From positions 1-6,817 of the forward strand of contig CBDUBU010000224.1 in NCBI GenBank assembly GCA_965365465.1: a stretch of DNA of 6,817 nt, in the 5' to 3' direction. Each line of letters begins with the position of its first letter. Within the stretch, counting starts at the first letter, position 1. Under the pieces are notes generated by a model, which had not been told where the DNA came from, did no database searches, and saw only the letters and a program-made list of their open reading frames with translations. Source of the stretch: CBDUBU01 sp965365465. GTDB lineage: Bacteria > Bacteroidota > Rhodothermia > Rhodothermales > DASSAV01. Positions 1-6,547 of this stretch are shown piece by piece. The position numbers and the translations under genes are program-made.

Positions 1-1302
1 GCCGGAATCCGAAGGGTTGTCGTCGTCTGTGAAGATGCCGTCGGCGCCGGTATCGTTGAACTCGGCGAGCCAGTCCATATCCTCATCGCCGGTCCACCAC
101 ACGCCCGCGACGTAAGCCGGGCGCTCCTCGACGGGGCCGTATTCGCGCTCGAACGCGGCGAGGTCGTAGTTGGCCTGCACGTAGGACCGGATGGCATCCT
201 GACCGGTGATTTTCTGACCGGGGCCGCTGTCGCGGCGTTCGTCGCGGATGCCATCCTGGTCGTTGTCCTCGCCGTCGAAGGGATTGCCCGGCGTTTCGAG
301 GTAGGCATACCCCAGGTAGCCGGTCGGTTCGCACACAGAACTGAGGCTCACGCCGCGCCCGCCCTTGTCCCAGGTGTAGACCAGGTTCAGGCCGAAGTCC
401 CGGTTGTAAAACGCATTGTCGTCGTCGGATTCCGCCACGCCGTCGCAGGAGCGGGCCGAGCCGCCCACGCCGGAGTCCATGTAGAGGCCGAAAACGATGT
501 CATCGTAGGTGGTCGTGCCCTCATTCACGATGTCGTAGTGCCAGAAGATCACGTTCTGGGCCTGGGGATTGGCCCACTGGAAACCGCGCACTTCCACGCG
601 CAGCCCCAGGCCCCGGCGTGTGCGGTCCCGGCCGTCCGGGTAGAAGTTCCAGGCATCGTAGAGGTTGTCATCCATCACAAAGAACGATTCCTGGTCGGCA
701 TTCGGGCGTTTGCCGAAAAAGCCGTTCCACGAGCCGCACCAGCCGGGGTCGTCCGGGTCATCGACCTTATCGATCCAGCAATTTTCGGGGTTGGAAGCCG
801 GGTTGATCTGTCCGGAGGCGTCGGCGGCGCCCGGCCAGGTGCGCGGGTCGTTGCTGATGGCAATGGAGCGGCCCTTGTTGATGCCGGGGTCCGGCTCGGC
901 GTATCCGGGGCGCGGCTCGAACCGCATGACGCGGTTGGAAAACGGGCTTGTCGCCTGCCGCTCGCGGAAGCCGGTGAGCATGATTTCGGCCTGCCGCCCA
1001 TTCTCCTGGGTGACGCGGGCCAGCACGAACGGGGTGATGCCATCCGAATAGTTAAGCCCTGTCCCCTTCGGCACCTCGACGGAGTGAAACACGCTCAGGT
1101 CGGGGTCCACCTGGAAGTCGCCCACCATGCCGTAGTTGTAAAACAGCGTACGGATTCGGTTGGCGTCGTGAATGCCGGATCGTTCCGCGTCGATCCGCCC
1201 GCGCAAGGCAGGCGGCGTCACCGGCTCCAGCTGCTGCGCCTGACCTGAGAGGGGAAAGGCCAGGAGACCGCAGCAAAGAAAACGAAAAAACAGGCGCTTC
1301 AT
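1..1302 (-). CDS. Large secreted Asp-rich surface protein, N-terminal 434 residues (partial at left edge)
   Basis: The frame opened by the ATG at 1302 stays open for exactly 434 codons to the window edge, so the C-terminus is missing. Residues 1-23 form a signal peptide (MKRLFFRFLC..., hydrophobic core, likely cleavage after GQA). The part from about residue 48 (IRTLFYNYGMVGDF, then VEVPKGTGLNYSDG) resembles the opening of large uncharacterised secreted FCB proteins that often end in T9SS tails; this is recognition by memory, not a search. Acidic stretches look like calcium-binding repeats: DGEDNDQDGIRDE at 343-355 and DGIFTDDDNP at 420-429. Four cysteines (175, 189, 286, 324) in the mature part could form disulfides. 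It begins 76 bases after the receptor gene on the same strand, so co-expression is likely. No Shine-Dalgarno sequence is visible before the ATG; the start rests on the signal peptide. No enzymatic motif is seen and the function is unknown. Confidence 0.88.
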   Translation of the reverse strand, partial: MKRLFFRFLCCGLLAFPLSGQAQQLEPVTPPALRGRIDAERSGIHDANRIRTLFYNYGMVGDFQVDPDLSVFHSVEVPKGTGLNYSDGITPFVLARVTQENGRQAEIMLTGFRERQATSPFSNRVMRFEPRPGYAEPDPGINKGRSIAISNDPRTWPGAADASGQINPASNPENCWIDKVDDPDDPGWCGSWNGFFGKRPNADQESFFVMDDNLYDAWNFYPDGRDRTRRGLGLRVEVRGFQWANPQAQNVIFWHYDIVNEGTTTYDDIVFGLYMDSGVGGSARSCDGVAESDDDNAFYNRDFGLNLVYTWDKGGRGVSLSSVCEPTGYLGYAYLETPGNPFDGEDNDQDGIRDERRDSGPGQKITGQDAIRSYVQANYDLAAFEREYGPVEERPAYVAGVWWTGDEDMDWLAEFNDTGADGIFTDDDNPSDSG

Positions 1303-1378
1303 AATTGTCGATTAACACATGCTTGACGGAGGATCGGAAGCAGCGACGACGGGCGCCCGACCCTTCAAAACCATCCGG

Positions 1379-4123
1379 CTAATTCCTCCGGATCATCCCA
1401 CGCAGCGAAACCCCGATTTCCACGCGCCGCGGCGGGTTAAGCCGGGCCGGATTCGGATTGCGTTGCTGCACCGGGTCCAGGGTGTAGTACGGGCTGCCGG
1501 TATCCGCGTAGACGAACCCGTTGGTGTAATGCTGATCGAACAGGTTAAAGACACGCGCAAACGCCGTCCAGTTGATCCCCGCGACGTTGAAGAACTTTTC
1601 GGCGCGCAGGTCCACCGTGACGAAACTGGGTTTGCGTCCGGAGTTGGTCTCCAGATTCGCTCCGAAGCCGGTGCTGATGGAGGGGGTGTAGGGCTGCCCG
1701 CTGGCAAAGCGCACGATGCCCGTGATGGAAAAGTTGTCCGGTTCGTACCAGACCACCGTACCGTTGAGCGTGTGGCGCTGGTCCCAGTTGAACGGCGCCT
1801 GGCGCGGGCGCGGGTCCTCTCCGGCCTCCGCCCGGTTGGCGGTTTCGCGCGGATCGCTGGCGTTGCCGACGGCGTTCTGCAGCGTATAGTCCAGCGACGT
1901 GCTGAGCGGGCCGGGGCCGCGCTGGTCGAGGGCGAGCGTAAAGCCACGCACGCCTCCAAAGTCGATGTTGGTCAGCCGCGCGTATTCGGCGGCCGTGTAG
2001 GTCTGGACGAACTCCACGCCCAGCAGATCGCGGATGTCTTTGTAGAACAGGCTGAGATCCAGCCCGAAGAAGTCTGTGATTTCCGATTTGAAGCCAAACT
2101 CGTACTGCGCCGTGAATTCCGGCTTGAGATCCGGGTTGCCGAGCACGCCATAGCTGACGGCCCCGGCCTGCAAGTCTTCGAGGATGGCATAGTTCGAGTT
2201 TCTGAACATCTCTCCGAGTCCGGGCATCTGGTAGAAGTGGCCGTAGGAGAAGAACATCGATGCCTGGTTCAGAATGGGGAACGAGATGCCGATGCGGGGC
2301 GCTACCCGAAGTTTCGGGGCCGTATCCACAGGCCTCGATTCCGGCGCGCCTTCGATGGAATTGGCCGGGTTTGCCAGGTTGCTCGGCACGGTGGCCCGCG
2401 CGTCGAAGTATTCGAGCCGGACGCCGGCCCGCACGCGCAGGTCGCGCCACTCGATGCGATCCTGCACGAAAGCTGCTGCCTGGATCGGGTTGTAGGTATT
2501 CACCTGCGCCTCCAGCGTATCCCGGAGCACGCCGAGCACCTGCACGCCGTTGATGACCGTGGGGACGATCTGGCCCGGTGAACCGAACTCCAGATCCGAG
2601 ATCTGCGCCTCCAGGCCAGCCTTCAGCAGGTGGACTTTCGTGGCCTGGCCGGTAAGGGCAGCCTTGCCGACCCATGAATTCGTACGCTGGACGAACCGGC
2701 CCAGGTCTACGCCCTGAACGACGGCTCCTTCCTGGAAATTAGCGTCGCCGCGCGGCTGTCCGGGGATGAAGTACGGCGAGTCTTCGGGCAATGCATAGCG
2801 CGTGCCCGCGCCCGGCGGCGGCGTGCCCAGGCTTTCGTACTTCATGTCTTTGTAGTCGAAGTAATTCTGGCGCAGGCTCACTTCGTAGAACAGGCGGTCT
2901 GACAGGGTATGCGTAAGATCCAGGCCATGCACGAAGGAAACCTGCTGCGCCGTTTTGCTGCCCTCCGGGTTGAACCGGAAGCCGTGGTTGTACCCCTGCC
3001 GCTCGATGTCGTCGGCGATGAACTGGTAGCCGACCTGCATATTTTTGATCGAACGGTTCGTCAGTTTGCCGAGCCACGACCACTGCCGGGTGAAGTTCAT
3101 CGGCACGAGCGCGTTGTCGCCGGTGGGATTGAAGATGCGCTGCTCGAAATCGTTTCTGTCGGTGGGAAGGAACGTCCGCTCGCCCATCAGGTGCCCCTCG
3201 TCCACGAAACGCTGGCCGTTGACCAGAAAGGTGGTTTTCGGCAGCACCGGGACCGGCCCGCTGAGGCTGAACTGATAGTTCTGGCGGGTAAGGGGGTCGA
3301 GGTCGTTGATATGAGGGTAAAACGCCACCTCGCGCTCGCCCTCGAAACGCGACCGAACGAGGGTCGAGTCATTCCCCGGACTGAGGAAATCGCCCATGAA
3401 GACCTCGGCTGCGAACTCGTAACGGTCCTCGTCGCCGCTGCGCAGGACCGCATTGACGACCCCGCTCATGGCCTGCCCGTACTCGGCGTCGAACGTGCCC
3501 TGGATCACCTGGACCTCCTGCAACACCGAGCGGTCGAGCTTGAGCGTGGACTGGTTGTCGTAGGGGTTGTTCACGGACATACCGTCCACCTGGTACTGCA
3601 CTTCGCCGGTGCGTCCGCCCCGGAAGTGACCGTCCACGACGCCTGCTTGCAGGTTAACGATGTCGTCGAGCGCCTGCACCGGCAGCACCGCGATGTCCTG
3701 CCGGGAAAGCGTGGACATGGAACTGGTCAGCGAAACATCGACGATAGGGCGTTCCGCCGTGACGACCACCTCTTCGCCCTGAATCACTTCCTCGCCGAGG
3801 GTAACGTCGAGGGTGGTGGTCTGGTTGGTGCTGACGAGGACGCCCTCGACCACTTTCGTCTGGTAGCCGATGCTGCTGAAGCGAACGCTATACGTGCCGG
3901 GAGGAACCTGAATGACGGCATACTGCCCGTTCACGTCCGCCGCCGCGCCGAGCGTCGTGCCTACGATCAGGGCAGTCGCGCCGATGACCGGCTCGCCGTT
4001 CTGGTCCACGATCTGTCCTGCGAGTTTGCCTGTCTGCGCCCATGCCGTGAGGGCCGGCAGCAGCAAGAACGCACAGGCTAACCACCACCTGCGCCGGTTC
4101 CCCGTTCTGAATACCGAAGTCAT
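1379..4123 (-). CDS. TonB-dependent outer-membrane receptor with N-terminal carboxypeptidase-regulatory-like domain
   Basis: Complete 914-residue protein. Residues 1-29 are a signal peptide with a basic start (RRRWW) and cleavage after AWA. Residues about 33-110 are a carboxypeptidase-regulatory-like beta sandwich (GKLAGQIVDQNGEPVIGAT, then DVNGQYAVIQVPPGTYSVRF). A TonB-box-like EEVVVTAERP lies at 117-126. The plug domain follows at about 130-230, with QYQVDGMSVNNP at 176-187 and the FDAEYGQAMSGVVNAVLRSG block at 211-230. The rest is a 22-strand-type barrel with the family motifs GNPDLKPE at 662-669, NWDQRHTLNG at 789-798 and FNLFDQHYTNG at 859-869. Such receptors import bulky ligands (oligosaccharides, siderophores, cobalamin, peptides) using TonB-ExbBD energy. 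The domain layout is SusC-like, but no SusD gene is adjacent, so I do not call it SusC. The neighbours favour a glycan ligand; this is inference. The ATG lacks a good ribosome binding site, which is common in Bacteroidota. The C-terminus ends MIRRN, not the usual terminal aromatic residue. Confidence 0.96.
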   Translation of the reverse strand: MTSVFRTGNRRRWWLACAFLLLPALTAWAQTGKLAGQIVDQNGEPVIGATALIVGTTLGAAADVNGQYAVIQVPPGTYSVRFSSIGYQTKVVEGVLVSTNQTTTLDVTLGEEVIQGEEVVVTAERPIVDVSLTSSMSTLSRQDIAVLPVQALDDIVNLQAGVVDGHFRGGRTGEVQYQVDGMSVNNPYDNQSTLKLDRSVLQEVQVIQGTFDAEYGQAMSGVVNAVLRSGDEDRYEFAAEVFMGDFLSPGNDSTLVRSRFEGEREVAFYPHINDLDPLTRQNYQFSLSGPVPVLPKTTFLVNGQRFVDEGHLMGERTFLPTDRNDFEQRIFNPTGDNALVPMNFTRQWSWLGKLTNRSIKNMQVGYQFIADDIERQGYNHGFRFNPEGSKTAQQVSFVHGLDLTHTLSDRLFYEVSLRQNYFDYKDMKYESLGTPPPGAGTRYALPEDSPYFIPGQPRGDANFQEGAVVQGVDLGRFVQRTNSWVGKAALTGQATKVHLLKAGLEAQISDLEFGSPGQIVPTVINGVQVLGVLRDTLEAQVNTYNPIQAAAFVQDRIEWRDLRVRAGVRLEYFDARATVPSNLANPANSIEGAPESRPVDTAPKLRVAPRIGISFPILNQASMFFSYGHFYQMPGLGEMFRNSNYAILEDLQAGAVSYGVLGNPDLKPEFTAQYEFGFKSEITDFFGLDLSLFYKDIRDLLGVEFVQTYTAAEYARLTNIDFGGVRGFTLALDQRGPGPLSTSLDYTLQNAVGNASDPRETANRAEAGEDPRPRQAPFNWDQRHTLNGTVVWYEPDNFSITGIVRFASGQPYTPSISTGFGANLETNSGRKPSFVTVDLRAEKFFNVAGINWTAFARVFNLFDQHYTNGFVYADTGSPYYTLDPVQQRNPNPARLNPPRRVEIGVSLRGMIRRN
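2713..2750 (-). repeat. Receptor-gene arm of an imperfect inverted repeat (partner 4329-4365)
   Basis: This segment of the receptor gene encodes residues around GDANFQEG (459-466), in a region likely to be an extracellular loop of the barrel. Read on the minus strand it matches the plus strand at 4329-4365 with 5-6 mismatches and one single-base gap. All mismatches are transitions. The two copies are therefore in opposite orientation, about 1.6 kb apart. Confidence 0.7.
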
Positions 4124-4206
4124 GTTCCGTAGCGCGTATGAGTGCGCTTTTTTATCCTGTTTCCCCCTTCCGCGCCGCCTGCCCTGTGTCAGACATAGCC
4201 TCTTCG

Positions 4207-4219
4207 CCGGAGGCTCCGG
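4207..4219. promoter_or_regulatory. 13-bp perfect dyad, possible operator upstream of the receptor gene
   Basis: The sequence CCGGAG-G-CTCCGG is a perfect palindrome around one central base, lying 84 bases upstream of the receptor start codon. A one-base spacer is too short for an RNA hairpin loop, so if it works it would do so as a protein-binding site on DNA. It does not have the even-spaced, CG-centred form typical of LacI-family operators. In GC-rich DNA a dyad of this size can arise by chance. Confidence 0.2.
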
Positions 4220-4328
4220 ATGACGCTTTGGGGAAGCGACGCCACTTACTGGTGTGTCGCGCCTGCGTGAACATCCTTTCCCGAAAGAAAGCCGGGACGC
4301 CTGACCCAGGTTTGCAAGGCGGACGGCC

Positions 4329-4365
4329 CGGCGATGCCAATTTTCAGGAGGGGTCGTCGTTCAGG
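4329..4365 (+). repeat. Inverted partial copy of the receptor gene in the intergenic region (possible gene remnant)
   Basis: The plus strand at 4330-4353 reads GGC GAT GCC AAT TTT CAG then GAG GGG, encoding GDANFQEG, identical to receptor residues 459-466. In those eight codons the differences from the receptor are third-position synonymous transitions (GAC/GAT, GCT/GCC, TTC/TTT, GAA/GAG, GGA/GGG). After a one-base gap an 11-base run (CGTCGTTCAGG, 4355-4365) is identical to the receptor sequence. The frame then diverges, so this is not an intact gene. It could be the remnant of another receptor-like coding sequence that once lay on the plus strand. Where the gap is placed changes how the last two codons align, but not the first six. 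Confidence 0.6.
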
Positions 4366-4450
4366 CATACCGGGAAATCAGAGAACCCATCGAGATGACA
4401 GGCGCGGGGGGGTGCTCATGTTTTTTTGCCCGACGTTAACCTACAGTTCA

Positions 4451-4496
4451 GGACGCCGCCGCAGTGAGGCAACATACTGCCCCTGCGGCGGCGCCC
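4451..4496 (-). terminator. Strong GC-rich hairpin after the CBM9-like gene, probable terminator or mRNA-stabilising element
   Basis: Two 14-base arms, 4451-4464 (GGACGCCGCCGCAG) and 4483-4496 (CTGCGGCGGCGCCC), pair over their full length with one position that becomes a G-U wobble in the minus-strand RNA. Inside the 18-base loop GGCA (4468-4471) and TGCC (4478-4481) can pair again, giving a two-tier hairpin. It begins 26 bases after the stop codon of the CBM9-like gene. On the minus strand it is not followed by a T-run, so it is not a textbook intrinsic terminator. It may instead protect the 3' end of the message or attenuate read-through into the receptor gene. Confidence 0.5.
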
Positions 4497-4522
4497 TGGT
4501 CTGCAAAGAAAACAAGCCAGGC

Positions 4523-6487
4523 TCACTTCACCAGAATCATCCGTCCGACATCGCTGGCTTGCAGCGCTCCGGTGGCCTGGTTGGTCACTTCGAGGCGGTA
4601 GAGGTACACGCCGGAAGCCAGGCTCGATGCGTCGAAACGCATCTCGTTACGACCGGCAACCTGCGCGCCAAGCTGAAGCTCCGTCACCTGACGACCAAGC
4701 ACGTCAAACACCTGCACCGTCACGTCGCCTGCCTGCGGCAGGTCGAAGCGCAGCGTCGTGGCAGGGTTGAACGGATTCGGGTAGTTGCCCAGCAGCGCGA
4801 TCCGCTCCGGCAGGTCGCTTTCCCGCTCGTTCGCCACGCCGCCGGAAGGACTCAGGAAGCCGTAAACGGAAGCGCCATCGCCGCGTTCGCCGCCAATAAA
4901 GATGCGGGTGGCATAGTCGCTGCCGGCATCTTCAAAGGAATCCCCGTCAAAGAAATTGACCGACATCCAGAAGCGCCCGTCGCCCAGCCCTTCCGGATAG
5001 CCGAAGGTCTTGGTCAGGTCGATGGCAATCTCCATCGTATAGCCTTCATCCACGTCTGTCGGGTCCGCAACCGTCGAGGCGCCCTTCAGCGCAACGGCAG
5101 CTTCCACGGACATCGGGTCGGCTTCGCGCATGGCGACGGCCTCGGCGCCGTAGCGGACGGCTCCTGTCGAGTCGATGCTGAACTCGATCTGCCGGGAGGA
5201 CAGCGTGCCCCGCGTGGTCAGGCTGTCCAGCGTGCGAATGGCGAAGCGGATGCCGTCCATGCCGCTCTCCCCGCCCATGCCGCTGATGGCCTGATCCTCG
5301 ACATCGACGCCGATATACAGCGTATTGTCGTCCACCAGCATCTTCACTTTTGCCAGAGAGGGGTCCAGCACAGGCGGATTGGGGTCGTCTCCGTTCAGAT
5401 CAGGGCGGAAGAAGCTGAACATATAAGCGGTATTGCCCGGAAGCATATCCAGCACGTCCTGCGGCGGCTGGTACTGGAGCGCAAAGATCGGGTCGGCCTC
5501 CATCCAGGCTTCCTCATCCAGCATCCCATCCACGGTCGGAGCGCCCTGCCCGACGGTAAACACGGCATCCGTCACCTCCGGCGCAGCGCCCGAACTGACG
5601 GTCACTTCCGGCGCCCCGTAGATGTAGGCGACCCCCTCGTTGAAGTTGTTGGCCCACTGGTTCTGGAACCAGACGCGGGACGTAAAGCCCTTTTCTTCGA
5701 CGTACGGCCAGCGGTAGTCGGCATCCTGGAGGGCGATGTTGAACGTTACCTGATCGCCGCCCGCCTGCGTCATGTCATAGCCGAGCGCAGCCAGGTCGAT
5801 CCACATTTCCATCACATACCCGACGTCGTCGCCGTCGCTGTCATCGTTGGTCGTGCCTTCGACGGTGGTTGCATGATTCCACACCGCCAGATCTTCCTCC
5901 GTCAGCGTGTTCATGGAATCCGCGAAGCCCACGCCGAAGTTGCCGAAGGCGCGCGGCATAATGCCTGGGACAGGGCCTCCGGTCTCGGTCGTATCTGCTG
6001 GATGAAACCACCCGTAGATGAACTCGGCGTTGGTGGAACCGAACATGAAGAAGTTATCTCCGTACATCTCCGGCAGGGCATTGCGATTCGTCATCGACAT
6101 GATGATGCCGTCGAAGTCCCAGTTTCCTGCAAGCAGGGCGCGCCCGCCGCCGATGGACTTGTCGCGCACTTGCAGACCGAGCCACAGGGTGTTGCCGTCG
6201 CGGAGCACGTAAAGCGTGCCGTCGTTCGGGTCCAGCGGTTCGGCAGGCACCGAATTGCCTTCGATCTTCTGCCCGCTGCCCGGCAGGCCGGACATTTCGT
6301 TCCAGCGCAGGTCGATCCGTTCGGCCTGTTCCCAAACCGCTTCATCGAGCATCCCGTCGAGCGTAAGCTCGGCGCCCTGCACGTCGCGCGCCCAGATCAG
6401 GTCGACGCCGTTGCGCACCGGTTGCGCCTGCGCCGCGAGGCCGGCGAACAGACAGAACATCAGCGCCATCGTAATTTTTCGTTGCAT
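4523..6487 (-). CDS. Secreted protein with two CBM9-like domains and T9SS C-terminal sorting domain
   Basis: 654 residues from the chosen start. Residues 1-22 are a signal peptide (MQRKITMALMFCLF..., cleavage after AQA). Two related beta-sandwich domains follow, both with the carbohydrate-binding module family 9 pattern. Domain 1 (about 41-293) has LTLDGMLDEAVWEQAERI, then LYVLRDGNTLWLGLQVRD and MEMWIDLAALG. Domain 2 (about 317-540) has PTVDGMLDEEAWMEADPI, then MLVDDNTLYIGVDVEDQA and YTMEIAIDLTKTFG. The tail (about 565-654) is a type A T9SS sorting domain with NYPNPFNPATTLRFDLP, VFDVLGRQVTEL and SGVYLYRLEV. T9SS substrates cross the outer membrane and are anchored on the surface or released. 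No catalytic domain is seen, so a binding role (glycan capture or attachment) is inferred; CBM9-like folds also occur in proteins with other ligands. It lies 60 bases after the LacI-type gene. An alternative ATG at 6493 adds two residues. Confidence 0.92.
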   Translation of the reverse strand: MQRKITMALMFCLFAGLAAQAQPVRNGVDLIWARDVQGAELTLDGMLDEAVWEQAERIDLRWNEMSGLPGSGQKIEGNSVPAEPLDPNDGTLYVLRDGNTLWLGLQVRDKSIGGGRALLAGNWDFDGIIMSMTNRNALPEMYGDNFFMFGSTNAEFIYGWFHPADTTETGGPVPGIMPRAFGNFGVGFADSMNTLTEEDLAVWNHATTVEGTTNDDSDGDDVGYVMEMWIDLAALGYDMTQAGGDQVTFNIALQDADYRWPYVEEKGFTSRVWFQNQWANNFNEGVAYIYGAPEVTVSSGAAPEVTDAVFTVGQGAPTVDGMLDEEAWMEADPIFALQYQPPQDVLDMLPGNTAYMFSFFRPDLNGDDPNPPVLDPSLAKVKMLVDDNTLYIGVDVEDQAISGMGGESGMDGIRFAIRTLDSLTTRGTLSSRQIEFSIDSTGAVRYGAEAVAMREADPMSVEAAVALKGASTVADPTDVDEGYTMEIAIDLTKTFGYPEGLGDGRFWMSVNFFDGDSFEDAGSDYATRIFIGGERGDGASVYGFLSPSGGVANERESDLPERIALLGNYPNPFNPATTLRFDLPQAGDVTVQVFDVLGRQVTELQLGAQVAGRNEMRFDASSLASGVYLYRLEVTNQATGALQASDVGRMILVK

Positions 6488-6496
6488 AAACATTGA

Positions 6497-6501
6497 CCTC
6501 T
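6497..6501 (-). promoter_or_regulatory. Shine-Dalgarno site that decides the CBM9-like gene start
   Basis: The minus strand reads AGAGG here. It is 9 bases from the ATG at 6487 but only 3 bases from the ATG at 6493. Normal spacing therefore favours 6487 as the start, giving a protein beginning MQRK and not MFMQRK. It is the only clear ribosome binding site in the window. Confidence 0.6.
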
Positions 6502-6547
6502 TGAAATGGTTTGAATGGGTTGTGTTTGTACAGTTAGTGAACGTCTC

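Larger units (their letters stand above)
4124..4522. other. Intergenic region between CBM9-like gene and receptor gene (399 bases)
   Basis: No convincing gene is seen on either strand. Going in the direction of transcription (right to left), it holds a strong hairpin at 4451-4496, adjacent homopolymer runs of seven T (4421-4427) and seven G (4406-4412) on the plus strand, a short inverted copy of part of the receptor gene (4329-4365), and a 13-bp dyad at 4207-4219. The last 30 bases before the receptor ATG are relatively AT-rich. I found no clear match to the Bacteroidota promoter consensus (TTTG at -33 and TAnnTTTG at -7) nor to a sigma-70 promoter. A promoter for the receptor is nevertheless expected here because of the gap length and the upstream hairpin. 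Confidence 0.8.

Noticed and set aside
538..1248. 236-codon open frame on the plus strand
   Set aside because: Antisense to the secreted protein 1302-1, which has a signal peptide and Asp-rich motifs and is open across the whole stretch.
1350..1359. 10-bp palindrome CGGGCGCCCG between the receptor and the downstream gene
   Set aside because: It has no loop and no T-run, so it is not a terminator, and a site of this size and composition is common in GC-rich DNA.
1319..2581. 420-codon open frame on the plus strand
   Set aside because: Antisense to the receptor barrel; low-complexity Arg/Val/Glu-rich translation with no recognisable motif.
2909..4081. 390-codon open frame on the plus strand
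   Set aside because: Antisense to the receptor plug and N-terminal domain, whose family motifs fix the minus strand as coding.
1379..4123. Naming the receptor SusC
   Set aside because: The N-terminal domain layout is compatible, but no SusD gene is adjacent and the ligand cannot be read from the sequence.
4138..4398. 86-codon plus-strand frame in the intergenic region that includes GDANFQEG
   Set aside because: Only the short receptor-like stretch resembles anything known; the start has no ribosome binding site and the frame departs from the receptor frame after a one-base gap. Treated as a possible remnant, not a gene.
4334..6496. 720-codon open frame on the plus strand, longer than the CBM9-like gene it overlaps
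   Set aside because: It lies antisense to a gene with clear domains, signal peptide and sorting tail. Its translation is rich in His, Arg and Val with no domain pattern; such frames are expected opposite GC-rich genes that seldom use codons reading as stops on the other strand.
6494..6547. LacI-type operator in the short gap before the CBM9-like gene
   Set aside because: Only a 6-bp TGTACA palindrome (6527-6532) is present, with no extended symmetry around it.
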